64,000 nucleotides of DNA, taken from Streptomyces venezuelae. Lineage in GTDB: Bacteria > Actinomycetota > Actinomycetes > Streptomycetales > Streptomycetaceae. Shown here piece after piece: positions 16,557-25,041 of this stretch. The stretch's first letter is position 1. Each line of letters starts with the position of its first letter. Position numbers and translations under genes: made by a program. Below the pieces are notes generated by a model. The model saw only the letters and a list, made by a program, of their open reading frames with translations. It searched no databases and was not told the origin of the DNA. The DNA is taken from the NCBI RefSeq assembly GCF_008642275.1, contig NZ_CP029189.1:7360001-7424000 (forward strand). Reading direction: 5' to 3'.

Positions 16557-18347
16557 ATGGTGAGAAGGATGTCGAGCGCGGTCGCGCTGGCCCTGGCCGG
16601 CGGACTGGCCGTGAGCGGCGGGGTCGTGGGGACGGCGACGACCGCCGTCGCCGCCCCTGCCGTCAGCGCCGCGGGGGCGGGGGAGACGCCCGTCGGCGCG
16701 CAGGCCTGGACCCGCGTGTCCAAGAAGAACCCCAACCGTTCGTACTGGAACGCCGCCGACGACCTGCGCGTCGGCAACGAGGGCGGCGCGCAAGGGCTGT
16801 TCCGCTCGTACCTCCAGCTGGACACCACCGCGCTCAAGGGCGCCACGGTCACCAAGGCGACCTTCCGGATCGCCAACACGGGGACGCCCTCGTGCACGGC
16901 CCGGCCGGTCGAGCTGTGGAGCGTCGGCGCCGTCTCGGCGAAGACCACGTGGAAGAGTCAGCCCGCCAAGGGCGCCCGACTGGCCACGGTGACGGACGCC
17001 AGGGGCCGTGAGGGCTGCGCCGCGGGCGACCTGGAGTTCGACGCGACGGCGCTGGTCAAGGAGGCGGCGGCCAGGAACCTGGACTCCGTCACCGTGGGCC
17101 TGTTCGCCGCGAACGAGTCGGATTCCTCGGCCTGGAAGCGCTTCGCGCCGGCGAGCGCGAAGCTCGAGACCGTCATCGGCCGCCCCGTGCCTCCGGTGAT
17201 CAGTTCCCCCGAGTTCCCCGACGCCTCGAACGGGGTTCCCGCAGGGACCGGAAAGGCCCGTACGCCGGGCACGTTCACGTTCGGTACCGGCGGCGCCGCG
17301 AACCTGGAGAAGATCGTGTACTGGTCGGACTCCGAGCCGCGGGAGATCACGGTGGCGCCGGGCGCCAGTGTCGTGATCACGCCCACCGGCTCCGGTCCGC
17401 ACACGATCTACGCGTACAGCCTCGACAAGGCCGGGCGGCGTTCGGACCAGGCCGTGTACCGGTTCTGGGCCCTCGGGACCGGCGGGGTCCGCGACGCCGC
17501 CGGTGACCTGAACGGCGACGGTCTGCGCGATCTGTGGACCCTGGACCAGGACGGCAGGCTCCGCTTCTCGGCCGGCCGGGCCGACGGCAGCTTCGCCGCA
17601 CCCGTGGACGGCGGGGCGTCCTTCGCCCCGGGAACCCGGATCGCCGCCGGCGGGGACTGGGGCGAGGACGGCTACAACGACCTGCTGGTACTCGAATACA
17701 ACGACGCGCTCCGGGCGAAGCAGCTCCGCGTCCTCCCGGGCAACGGCCTCGGAAGCGTGCGCCCGCACGACGGCATCGAGCTGAGCGTCTTCTGCCCGGT
17801 CGCGGACCCGGACGCCGGGTGTGTCAACGACGACCCGGCGTGGACCGGCGACGCCCACTGGGCCGACGCCGAGAGCATCGTCGACGCGGGTGACCTCGAC
17901 GGAGCCGGCGAGCCCGACCTGCTGGTCAAGCAGGGCGCGAAGCTCTGGTCCTACCAGGGCAGCCGCTCCGGCTACCTCGACATGAACGGCGCCCCGGTCC
18001 TCGTCGGCGACGGCGGCTGGGACGCCGTCTCGGTCCTCGTCCCGGGCGACACCGACGGTGACGGCGCCGCCGACCTGTGGGTCCGCGACGACGCGTCGGG
18101 CGACCTGTTCGCCGTGAAGGGGGCCAAGGGCGCTTCCGGTCAGCTCGATCCCAAGAGCTGGGCCTCGGCGCCGCGGGTGAAGATCGGCTCGGGCCTCGGC
18201 CGGACGGCCTACCCGACGCTCGTCTCGGCGGCCGACTTCGACCGCGACGGCCTGGCCGACCTGTCCGCCGTCGGCGCGGACGGCAAGGCCGTCTGGTTCC
18301 GGGCGACGGCCTCCGGGATCGACGCGACCCCGCGTCCGGTCGGCTGA
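16557..18347 (+). CDS. Secreted DNRLRE / VCBS (FG-GAP) repeat protein
   Basis: A 596-residue exported protein. After a signal peptide (about residues 1-33) comes a DNRLRE-type beta-sandwich (RSYWNAADDLRVGNEGG ... SYLQLDT), an Ig-like strand-rich middle, then four FG-GAP/VCBS calcium-type repeats: DLNGDGLRDLW, DLDGAGEPDLL, DTDGDGAADLW and DFDRDGLADLS. These form a partial beta-propeller on the outside of the cell; ligand unknown. An alternative ATG at 16542 has GAGGAA before it and would add five residues (MCGAC); I prefer 16557 because GGAG lies 5 bases upstream and the signal peptide starts there. Confidence 0.85.
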   Translation: MVRRMSSAVALALAGGLAVSGGVVGTATTAVAAPAVSAAGAGETPVGAQAWTRVSKKNPNRSYWNAADDLRVGNEGGAQGLFRSYLQLDTTALKGATVTKATFRIANTGTPSCTARPVELWSVGAVSAKTTWKSQPAKGARLATVTDARGREGCAAGDLEFDATALVKEAAARNLDSVTVGLFAANESDSSAWKRFAPASAKLETVIGRPVPPVISSPEFPDASNGVPAGTGKARTPGTFTFGTGGAANLEKIVYWSDSEPREITVAPGASVVITPTGSGPHTIYAYSLDKAGRRSDQAVYRFWALGTGGVRDAAGDLNGDGLRDLWTLDQDGRLRFSAGRADGSFAAPVDGGASFAPGTRIAAGGDWGEDGYNDLLVLEYNDALRAKQLRVLPGNGLGSVRPHDGIELSVFCPVADPDAGCVNDDPAWTGDAHWADAESIVDAGDLDGAGEPDLLVKQGAKLWSYQGSRSGYLDMNGAPVLVGDGGWDAVSVLVPGDTDGDGAADLWVRDDASGDLFAVKGAKGASGQLDPKSWASAPRVKIGSGLGRTAYPTLVSAADFDRDGLADLSAVGADGKAVWFRATASGIDATPRPVG

Positions 18348-18360
18348 TCGGGGGACAACC

Positions 18361-18400
18361 CGCCGGGCCGGCGCCTCCCTTCAGGGGCGTCGGCCCGGCG
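18361..18400. terminator. Terminator spanning stop codon of metallo-beta-lactamase gene
   Basis: Arms 18361-18375 and 18386-18400 pair over 15 bp with one G-T; the loop contains the TGA of the convergent gene. Confidence 0.65.
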
Positions 18401-19199
18401 CCGTTTCCGCGGGCGGCTCCACGAACGCACGGGTCAGGTGCGCGGTCGCCAGCAGGGCACCCCGCTCCCGCGCCCGTGCCAGCAGGTCCTCGCGCGAGGC
18501 CCGGGCGGTCACCCGGTCGCGCTCGTGGGAGTACGGCACCGTGGGGTCGCCCAGCTGCACCGCGTGCACCAGTACGTCCCCGGTGACCACCACGTCACGA
18601 GCCCCCGCGCCCTGGTCCACCAGCACCGACTGGTGCCCCGGGGTGTGCCCGGGCGTCGGCAGCAGGGTGATGCCGGGGGCCAGCAGGTGGGACCCGTCCA
18701 CCTCGTGCAGCTGCCCGCTCGCCCGCAGGGGCGCCACCGTCCAGTCCCACACCGGGTCCGTCCGGTCGAGTGCGGCCACCTCCGCCCGCTGGACGACGTA
18801 CCGGGCCGCGGGGAAGAACGGCGCCCCGCCGGTCCCCGACGTCCAGCCCGCGTGGTCCTCGTGAAGATGGGTCAGGACCACCGCCTCCACGTCGGCCGGG
18901 GCGATGCCGGCCTCCGCGAGGGCGTCGGGCAGCCGTCCCGGCACCGGTGCCCAGGCGGCGGCGGGGGACTGGGCCGGCCCGACCCCGGCGTCCACCAGCA
19001 CCCAGCGGCCGCCGGGCCGGGCGATCGCGAAGCACCGGAAGTCGAGCACCCAGGTCCCGTCCGGCCCGATCGCGCCCGGATCCAGCCTCCGGGCCCGCTC
19101 CCACGCGGCCTCATCCGCCCCCGGGAAGGCCGTGCGGGCCGGCTCGAAGAAGTTCCCCGTGGCGTCGAGCAGTGCCACCACCTGCCCCTGTCGGTTCAT
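18381..19199 (-). CDS. Metallo-beta-lactamase fold hydrolase
   Basis: A 272-residue MBL-fold enzyme. The metal motif HLHEDHAGW (HxHxDH) is intact, followed by LLPTPGHTPGHQSVLV with the third His and VVVTGDVLVHAVQ with the bridging Asp. The family includes lactonases and thioesterases; the substrate is unknown. The ATG at 19199 has no good Shine-Dalgarno and lies 18 bases from the divergent PIG-L start; a CACAAT -10 candidate ends exactly 6 bases before it, so the transcript is probably leaderless. Confidence 0.88.
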   Translation of the reverse strand: MNRQGQVVALLDATGNFFEPARTAFPGADEAAWERARRLDPGAIGPDGTWVLDFRCFAIARPGGRWVLVDAGVGPAQSPAAAWAPVPGRLPDALAEAGIAPADVEAVVLTHLHEDHAGWTSGTGGAPFFPAARYVVQRAEVAALDRTDPVWDWTVAPLRASGQLHEVDGSHLLAPGITLLPTPGHTPGHQSVLVDQGAGARDVVVTGDVLVHAVQLGDPTVPYSHERDRVTARASREDLLARARERGALLATAHLTRAFVEPPAETAPGRRP

Positions 19200-19204
19200 T
19201 CGCC

Positions 19205-19211
19205 TATTGTG
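19205..19211. promoter_or_regulatory. Overlapping divergent -10 elements
   Basis: TATTGT (19205-19210, plus strand) ends 7 bases before the PIG-L ATG; CACAAT (19211-19206, minus strand) ends 6 bases before the MBL ATG. The two hexamers share five base pairs and both genes lack Shine-Dalgarno sequences. Confidence 0.5.
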
Positions 19212-19217
19212 CGAGAC

Positions 19218-19979
19218 ATGACCGAACAAGCTGATCAGCAGCCCGCCTTGCAGCCCATGCCCGGCGACTGGACGCGCGCCCTCGCGGTGGTCGCCCACCC
19301 CGACGACCTCGAGTACGGGTGCGCCGCGGCCATCGCGCACTGGACCGACGGGGGCCGGGAGTTCGTCTACCTCCTCGCCACACGCGGCGAGGCGGGCATC
19401 GACAGCATCGCCCCCGCCGAATGCGGCCCGCTGCGCGAGGCGGAGCAGCGGGCGAGCGCCGCGGTCGTGGGGGTGTCCGAGGTGGAGTTCCTCGACTACC
19501 GCGACGGCGTCGTCGAGTACGGCCTCGACCTGCGCCGGGACATCGCCGCGGCCATCAGGCGGCACCGGCCCGAGCTGATCGTCACGCTGAACCACCGTGA
19601 CACGTGGGGCGGAGCGCAGGGCGGCGGCTACTGGAACACCCCCGACCACAAGGCCGTCGGCCGGGCCGTGCTGGACGCGGCCGGTGACGCCGGGAACCGC
19701 TGGATCTTCCCCGAGCTGATCGAGCAGGGCCTGGAGCCGTGGAACGGCGTGCGCTGGGTCGCGGTGGCCGGTTCGGCCACCGCGACGCACGCGGTCGACG
19801 CCGGCCCCGGGCTGGAGCGTTCGATCAAGTCCCTCCTGGAGCACAAGGCGTACATCGAGGTGCTCACGGACCAGGACCCCGAGGAGTACGTCCGTACCTT
19901 CCTCACCGGGAACGCCGAGCAGGCGGCGGCCCGCTTCGGCGGGCGTCCGGCCGTGACGTTCGAGGTCTTCCCCCGCTGA
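19218..19979 (+). CDS. PIG-L family zinc deacetylase
   Basis: A 253-residue LmbE/PIG-L fold protein. The zinc motif AVVAHPDDLEYG is present near residue 26, with LLATRGEAGID and the later His in NTPDHKAVGRAVLDA. Relatives deacetylate N-acetylglucosaminyl lipids or the mycothiol precursor (MshB); this one may act on mycothiol S-conjugates or an unrelated amide. The divergent neighbour is another metal hydrolase and the two appear to share a promoter. Confidence 0.88.
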   Translation: MTEQADQQPALQPMPGDWTRALAVVAHPDDLEYGCAAAIAHWTDGGREFVYLLATRGEAGIDSIAPAECGPLREAEQRASAAVVGVSEVEFLDYRDGVVEYGLDLRRDIAAAIRRHRPELIVTLNHRDTWGGAQGGGYWNTPDHKAVGRAVLDAAGDAGNRWIFPELIEQGLEPWNGVRWVAVAGSATATHAVDAGPGLERSIKSLLEHKAYIEVLTDQDPEEYVRTFLTGNAEQAAARFGGRPAVTFEVFPR

Positions 19980-19990
19980 CCGCACGCCTC

Positions 19991-20009
19991 TAGTCTGACG
20001 ATCCGTCAG
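19991..20009 (+). promoter_or_regulatory. -10 element with overlapping palindrome
   Basis: TAGTCT (19991-19996) fits the -10 consensus; CTGACG-ATC-CGTCAG (19995-20009) overlaps it. A repressor bound here would block transcription of the enoyl-CoA hydratase gene 42 bases downstream. Confidence 0.5.
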
Positions 20010-20050
20010 TTCGGCGGATCGTCGGCATCGGGCCGGAGGTGCGGGACACG

Positions 20051-20884
20051 GTGATCGACACCATCTCCACGGAGATCGCGGAGGGTGAGGAGCGGATCCG
20101 GCTGGAAGTCGCGGACGGCCTCGCGGTCCTCACCCTGTGCCGCCCGGACAAGCTCAACGGCTGGAGCTGGGAGTCCACCCGCCAGCTCGGACTGCTCGCG
20201 GACCGGATCCGCTTCGACGCGTCCGTACGGGCGGTGCTGCTGAGGGCCGAGGGCCGGGCCTTCTGCGCGGGCATCGACGTGAGCGCCCCGGGCGGCGCGA
20301 TCACGGGCGGCACCCCGGCCGAGCGCACCCGCAACTACTACGAGGGCATCCGCTGGGTGCACGAGCGGTTCGCGGTCCTCGCCCGGCTCCCACAGCCGGT
20401 GGTGGCCGCCGTCCGGGGCTACTGCCTCGGCTTCGGCTTCGAGCTGGCGCTGATGGCCGATGTCAGGGTGGCGGCCGAGGACGCCGTCTTCGCGCTGCCG
20501 GAAGCCGGGCTGGGCGTGGCGGTGGACGCGGGCGGCGACCTGCGCATCGCCCGTGAGGCGGGCGCGGGCTGGGCCAAGTACCTGGCCCTTACGGGCCGGC
20601 GCATCGACGCCGCCACGGCGCAGCGGCTCCACCTCGTCCAGCTGGTCGTCCCCGGGGACGACCTGGAGGAGGCCTCGCGCTCCGTGGCCCGGGAGATCGC
20701 CGCCAACGCGCCGCTCGCCGTTCAGGGCATCAAACGCGCGATCGACGGCTACGCCGACGCCGCCCTCCCCGCGGCCCTCGACCGGGTGGCGATGACCGCG
20801 GCCCTCACCCTCACCTCGGAGGACTGCCGGGAGGGCTACACCGCCAAGGCGGCCCGCCGGCCCCCGGACTTCAGCGGAGGCTGA
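20051..20884 (+). CDS. Enoyl-CoA hydratase/isomerase family protein
   Basis: A 277-residue crotonase-fold protein. The acyl-CoA oxyanion-hole strands are AEGRAFCAGIDVSAPGG and RGYCLGFGFELALMADVRVAA; the region for catalytic Glu residues is FALPEAGLGVAVDAGG, where one Glu (LPEAGLG) is retained. It hydrates or isomerises a 2-enoyl-CoA. GTG 20051 is preferred because GGAGG (20035-20039) would overlap the alternative GTG at 20039. Its 3' end overlaps the convergent gene by 14 bases. Confidence 0.85.
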   Translation: MIDTISTEIAEGEERIRLEVADGLAVLTLCRPDKLNGWSWESTRQLGLLADRIRFDASVRAVLLRAEGRAFCAGIDVSAPGGAITGGTPAERTRNYYEGIRWVHERFAVLARLPQPVVAAVRGYCLGFGFELALMADVRVAAEDAVFALPEAGLGVAVDAGGDLRIAREAGAGWAKYLALTGRRIDAATAQRLHLVQLVVPGDDLEEASRSVAREIAANAPLAVQGIKRAIDGYADAALPAALDRVAMTAALTLTSEDCREGYTAKAARRPPDFSGG

Positions 20885-21671
20885 GCACCGGCCGGGTGGA
20901 GAACTCCGCGTACATGCCGGCGCCGTCCGGCCCGTAGGTGAACTCGGCCGCGTAGGGGTTGCGGTTGGCGGTGGCCAGCGGCAGCCAGCCGAGCAGGTTG
21001 CCGTACCCGCCGCAGACGGCCTCGCCGCCGTCCCCGCCGTGCACCGCGGCCGGGTCGTCGCTCAGCTCCGTGCCGTAGCTGTCGTAGGCGATGTGCAGGC
21101 CGAACGCGTTCGGTTCGTGGCGGGGGCCGCCGCTCCCGTACGGGGGCTCGTCCAGGGGGCACTCGTTGCCCCAGCGGAACAGGGTGCCGGACCCGGCCCC
21201 GCACGCGTGCTCCCACTCGTCGGCGCCGGGCATCCGCAGCCCGTGCGCCGCGAGCGCGGCCGGCACGCCGGAAGCGGGCTCGGTCAGGGCCTCGTCCTCC
21301 ACGGCCATCAGCACGGTCGCGAGCGTCGCGGTGCGCGGCGGGCTGAGCACGTCGGCGAGATAGGACGTGAGGTCCTCGTGCCCGTACCCGTACCCCTCCT
21401 CCGCGCTCTCTGCGTAGTCGGCGCGCTGCGCTGCCGTCGGCTCCCAGGCGTCCAGGTCGAACCCCAGCCGCACCGTCCCGCCGGGTACGAGCGCGAACTC
21501 CCGCCCCCCGCGCTCGATGCGTACACGGTGCAGCGGCCCGCCCAGGTGTCCGACGGTGTCGAGCAGCACCACCCGGCCACCCACCTGGGCGGCGGCCTCG
21601 CGGGCGAGGCGTCCGGCGGCGTCCGGGTCGAGGGAGCGCCAGCGGTCGAGGGTCAGATCGGCGAGAGACAT
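20871..21671 (-). CDS. Formylglycine-generating-enzyme-like (SUMF1 fold) protein, degenerate
   Basis: A 266-residue cytoplasmic protein. Residues about 160-266 resemble the FGE-sulfatase/C-type lectin fold: MPGADEWEHACGAG (compare LPTEAEWEYAARG), LFRWGNECP, PNAFGLHIAYDSYG and GNLLGWLPLATANRNPYA. The Trp-rich end and the paired active-site Cys of true formylglycine-generating enzymes are not evident, so catalytic activity is doubtful. The N-terminal 150 residues are unrecognised. Start at 21671 has AGGA/GGAG upstream. It overlaps the convergent enoyl-CoA hydratase gene. Confidence 0.6.
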   Translation of the reverse strand: MSLADLTLDRWRSLDPDAAGRLAREAAAQVGGRVVLLDTVGHLGGPLHRVRIERGGREFALVPGGTVRLGFDLDAWEPTAAQRADYAESAEEGYGYGHEDLTSYLADVLSPPRTATLATVLMAVEDEALTEPASGVPAALAAHGLRMPGADEWEHACGAGSGTLFRWGNECPLDEPPYGSGGPRHEPNAFGLHIAYDSYGTELSDDPAAVHGGDGGEAVCGGYGNLLGWLPLATANRNPYAAEFTYGPDGAGMYAEFSTRPVLSLR

Positions 21672-21707
21672 GCTCCGATCCTCGCACCGCCCACTGACAA
21701 CCGGCGT

Positions 21708-22613
21708 TCAGGGGGACGGGGTGAAGGGGCCGCGGCCCAGCTGGGTGCGGACCGGGACCACCTCGGGGCCGGCCACCGACCGGCGCTGCCAGTTCGCGCC
21801 GTCCACCACCAGCGTGTGCCCGGTGACGAACCGCGCGTACGGCGAGGCCAGGAAGGTGGCGGCCCAGCCCAGTTCACGGGGTGCGCCGACCCGCAGGGCG
21901 GGCTGCCGGGCGTCCGCTGCGCCCGGCGCCGCACGCTCCAGGCCGCCCCGGATGTCCTCGGTCATGTCGGCGTGCGGGAACAGCCCGGGGACGAGCCCGT
22001 TGACCTGGATGCCGTACGGGCCCCACTCGACGGCGAGCGTCTCCACCAGGCTCTTCACCCCGGCCTTGGCCGCAGCGCTGTGGGCGAAGCCCGGACCGCC
22101 CGTCCAGGCGTACGAGGCGCCGATGTTCACGATCGAGCCGCCGGTGCCCGCGGCGAGGTGGCGGCGGCCGAACTCGCGCGTCATGAACCAGGTTCCCGTC
22201 AGCGTGATGTCGACGACCGCCCGCCAGGCGTTCGGCGAGAGGTCCTCGGCGGGGGAGGGGAAGTTCGCAGCGGCGTTGTTGACCAGCACGTCCGGCAGGC
22301 CGGAGGCCGCCTGCGCGGCGTCGAAGACCTCGGCGACCCGCTCGGGATCCCTGATGTCGCAGACGGCGGCCGTCACCCGGCCCGCGCCGGGGACGGCCGC
22401 CAACTCCTCCCGCGCCGCCATGAGCTGCTCGGCGCGCCGGCTCGCGATCACCAGATCGGCGCCGAGCCGGGCGAACTCGGCGGCGATGGCCTTGCCCAGC
22501 CCGGTGCCGCCGCCGGTCACCAGGACCACCTGTCCCTCATAGGTGCCGGAGGGCAGGGCGGCGGCGCCGAGCGCCGGTGGCGCGGGCAGCCCGCGCCGGA
22601 TCTCGTCCGTCAT
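21708..22613 (-). CDS. 2,4-dienoyl-CoA reductase-like SDR oxidoreductase
   Basis: A 301-residue classical-length short-chain dehydrogenase. The NADP site is VVLVTGGGTGLGKAIA; NNAAANFPSP and the catalytic Ser in IVNIGAS follow. The usual YxxxK is replaced by Tyr (GASYAWTGG) and Lys 15 residues later (SAAAKAGV), the arrangement of mitochondrial-type 2,4-dienoyl-CoA reductase (Tyr199/Lys214 in human DECR1). It would reduce 2,4-dienoyl-CoA during unsaturated fatty acid breakdown, fitting the nearby enoyl-CoA hydratase and acyl-CoA dehydrogenases. Start at 22613 chosen over a start 12 residues upstream; no Shine-Dalgarno. Confidence 0.86.
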   Translation of the reverse strand: MTDEIRRGLPAPPALGAAALPSGTYEGQVVLVTGGGTGLGKAIAAEFARLGADLVIASRRAEQLMAAREELAAVPGAGRVTAAVCDIRDPERVAEVFDAAQAASGLPDVLVNNAAANFPSPAEDLSPNAWRAVVDITLTGTWFMTREFGRRHLAAGTGGSIVNIGASYAWTGGPGFAHSAAAKAGVKSLVETLAVEWGPYGIQVNGLVPGLFPHADMTEDIRGGLERAAPGAADARQPALRVGAPRELGWAATFLASPYARFVTGHTLVVDGANWQRRSVAGPEVVPVRTQLGRGPFTPSP

Positions 22614-22697
22614 GGGGCATCGATAGCGCGCGGGCGCCGAGATCGCCATCCCCCGGACGGGACCGGCTCGGGACCGGCCTGCGCGACCACCCGGCGG

Positions 22698-23849
22698 TCA
22701 GCCCTGCGGCGCGTACGCCTGCTTGCTCGCGCAGGTCCAGACCACGGCCTTGCTCTCGCGGGTCTCCCGGTCGGTGATCATGCCTGCGACGCGGTCGTCG
22801 TCGGTGGCGGCGTAGGCCCGGCTCAGTGGCACGCCCGGGGTGCCGGCGGGGAAGGGCAGCACCAGCGGCTCCCCCTTGCCGGGCCAGTAGACGGCCTGGA
22901 AGAAGCTGGGCCAGCTCTCCTCGAAGTTGGTGGCCGTACCGACGGCCACGTTCGTGGTCGGGCTGCTGCCGGACAGTTCCAGGTCGTGGTAGCCCTTGGC
23001 CCGGCCCGGGTCGGCGGGCAGGGCGTCGTACGGCTTCTTCCAGACGGCCGGGGTCAGCTTCGGGTCGTTGCGGTAGTAGTAGTCCTCCAGGCCCACCACC
23101 CGGCCGCGGTCGTCGATGTCCCGGCCGATCGTCGAGAACGAGGAGTGGTAGCCGTTCCACACCTGGAGGCTGTAGGGCGGGTAGCCGCCCCCGGCCGGCC
23201 AGACCACCGGGAAGTTCTTGGTGACCATGATGTCGTTCTCGGCGTCGAAGTAGGAGCCGGAGACCGTGCCGACGATGTCACCGCGCTTGTTGATGCCGTT
23301 CAGCGCAGTGACCTTGCTTCCGGCGATCGCGTCGGCCGGGACCGGCAGTTCGCGTACGACCTTCCCGTTCACCCATTCCTTGGCGACGCCCCCCACGGCG
23401 AAGACGACCCGCCCCGACTCGTTGACGTCGACGTCGAAGACGCGGTCCGTCGTGCCCGGCGAAACGAGCGACTCGGAGGTGGCGGAGCCCCGTTGGTGGG
23501 TGAAGGCGACCATGGCCTGGTCCGAGGTGCGGGTGGCCGTGCCCACCATCAGGCCCTTGGCGCTGACCGCCTTGACGCTGCCCCGGTCGAAGCCGGCGGG
23601 CAGCGGGACGGCGTGGACCGTGTGTTCGGCGCCGGTCCAGTAGACGGGCAGACCGGCGCTGTCGCCGACGACGATCCCGCCGGTGCCGAAGCCCACCGCG
23701 GTGGAGCCCGTCGACCCGGGCAGTCCCGGGAGGATCTCGATCCCCGGGGTGCAGGAGGCCGCCGTGCCCGCCGCCGAGGCCGGGCCGGCCGCGGTGATCA
23801 GGCCCGCCAGAACGATCGCGGCTCCGGCCGCGGACATGCTTCTTCTCAT
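22698..23849 (-). CDS. Secreted beta-propeller-like repeat protein
   Basis: A 383-residue exported protein with a signal peptide (residues 1-27, cleavage near ASA-AG). The mature part has repeated units with phrases such as TAVGFGTGGIVVG, AVSAKGLMVGTATR, GINKRGDIVGTVSG and DDRGRVVGLEDYY, the pattern of HAF-type repeats (ending in ...G.VVG). This implies an extracellular beta-propeller; function unknown. ATG 23849; the upstream region contains AT-rich promoter-like sequence. Confidence 0.78.
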   Translation of the reverse strand: MRRSMSAAGAAIVLAGLITAAGPASAAGTAASCTPGIEILPGLPGSTGSTAVGFGTGGIVVGDSAGLPVYWTGAEHTVHAVPLPAGFDRGSVKAVSAKGLMVGTATRTSDQAMVAFTHQRGSATSESLVSPGTTDRVFDVDVNESGRVVFAVGGVAKEWVNGKVVRELPVPADAIAGSKVTALNGINKRGDIVGTVSGSYFDAENDIMVTKNFPVVWPAGGGYPPYSLQVWNGYHSSFSTIGRDIDDRGRVVGLEDYYYRNDPKLTPAVWKKPYDALPADPGRAKGYHDLELSGSSPTTNVAVGTATNFEESWPSFFQAVYWPGKGEPLVLPFPAGTPGVPLSRAYAATDDDRVAGMITDRETRESKAVVWTCASKQAYAPQG

Positions 23850-24002
23850 GTGGTGGTCCCCCCTGGACAGGTGCTGTTCCCCGTTGAGTCATGACACGTG
23901 CACGCCACATGTTGCCTGATCTTGAGACGGATGTGGCCTGAATGACGCGTGTTGATCCGGACCGGATGGTTCTCCGCCTCGACCGATGGTTCACAGGAGG
24001 GC

Positions 24003-24019
24003 AAGCGACCGCTTAGTAT
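24003..24019 (+). promoter_or_regulatory. Palindrome AAGCG-AC-CGCTT abutting -10 TAGTAT
   Basis: AAGCGACCGCTT spans 24003-24014 and the TANNNT hexamer TAGTAT spans 24014-24019, 44 bases before the quinone oxidoreductase start. A TetR-type repressor site controlling the three-gene operon is the simplest reading. Confidence 0.5.
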
Positions 24020-24063
24020 GCGCGCGGAGCGTGTGGTTCATCGACGGCGGCTGGAGGCCCCGG

Positions 24064-25041
24064 ATGCAGGCATGGCGAGTACATACCCCCGGCGAACCCC
24101 GAGAGGCACTGCGCCTCGAAGAGATTCCCGAACCGGTCCCGGGTGAGGGCGAGGTGCGGCTGCAGGTGCTCGCCGCGAACCTCAACTTCCCCGACGCGCT
24201 GCTCGTCCGCGGCCAGTACCAGATCCGCCCGCCCCTGCCCTTCACCCCCGGCGTCGAGATCTGCGGCCTCACCGACGACGGCCGCCGCGTCATCGCCACC
24301 CCGAGCCTGCCCCACGGCGGCTTCGCCGAGTACGTGATCGCCTCCGAGCGGGCCCTGCTGCCGGCCCCCGAGAGCCTGAACGACGCCCAGGCCGCAGCCC
24401 TGCACATCGGCTACCAGACCGGCTGGTTCGGCCTGCACCGCAGGGCGCGCCTCCAGCCGGGCGAGACCCTCCTCGTGCACGCCGCCGCCGGCGGGGTCGG
24501 CAGCGCCGCCGTCCAGCTCGGCAAGGCCGCCGGAGCCACCGTCATCGGCGTCGTCGGAGGCAAGGCCAAGGTGTCCACCGCCGAGGAACTCGGCTGCGAC
24601 CTCGTGATCGACCGGACGGCCGAGGACGTCGTCTCCCGCGTGAAGGAGTTCACCGGGGGGCGCGGAGCCGACGTGGTGTACGACCCCGTCGGCGGCGACT
24701 CGTACACCGCCTCCGCCAAGTGCGTGGCCTTCGAGGGCCGCATCGTCGTCGTCGGCTTCGCGAGCGGCGCCATCCCCACCCCCGCCCTCAACCACGCCCT
24801 CGTCAAGAACTACTCGATCCTCGGCCTCCACTGGGGTCTCTACGCGACCAAGGACCCGGCCGCGATCCTCGCCTGCCACACCGAACTCACCCGCCTCGCC
24901 GACGAAGGCGCCGTCAAGCCCCTCGTCAGCGAACTCGTCGCGCTCCCCGCCGTCGCCGACGCCGTGCAGCGCCTCGCCGACGGGACCACCACCGGGCGCG
25001 TCGTCCTGGCCATGCCCCGGCAGCCGGGCGTGACCCGATGA
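24064..25041 (+). CDS. NADPH:quinone oxidoreductase family protein
   Basis: A 325-residue zinc-free medium-chain dehydrogenase. The nucleotide site is LLVHAAAGGVGSAAVQLGKAAG and the family stretch LNFPDALLVRGQYQ appears near residue 40; there are no zinc-binding Cys clusters. Members reduce quinones or enoyl groups with NADPH. Its stop overlaps the next start (ATGA), so it is the first gene of an operon with two acyl-CoA dehydrogenases, suggesting it acts on an acyl-CoA-derived enone or recycles electrons. Confidence 0.88.
   Translation: MQAWRVHTPGEPREALRLEEIPEPVPGEGEVRLQVLAANLNFPDALLVRGQYQIRPPLPFTPGVEICGLTDDGRRVIATPSLPHGGFAEYVIASERALLPAPESLNDAQAAALHIGYQTGWFGLHRRARLQPGETLLVHAAAGGVGSAAVQLGKAAGATVIGVVGGKAKVSTAEELGCDLVIDRTAEDVVSRVKEFTGGRGADVVYDPVGGDSYTASAKCVAFEGRIVVVGFASGAIPTPALNHALVKNYSILGLHWGLYATKDPAAILACHTELTRLADEGAVKPLVSELVALPAVADAVQRLADGTTTGRVVLAMPRQPGVTR

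Noticed and set aside
21039..23894. Very long open frame (951 codons) on the plus strand
   Set aside because: It runs antisense through three well-supported minus-strand genes and has no family motifs; such open shadows come from GC-rich codon bias.
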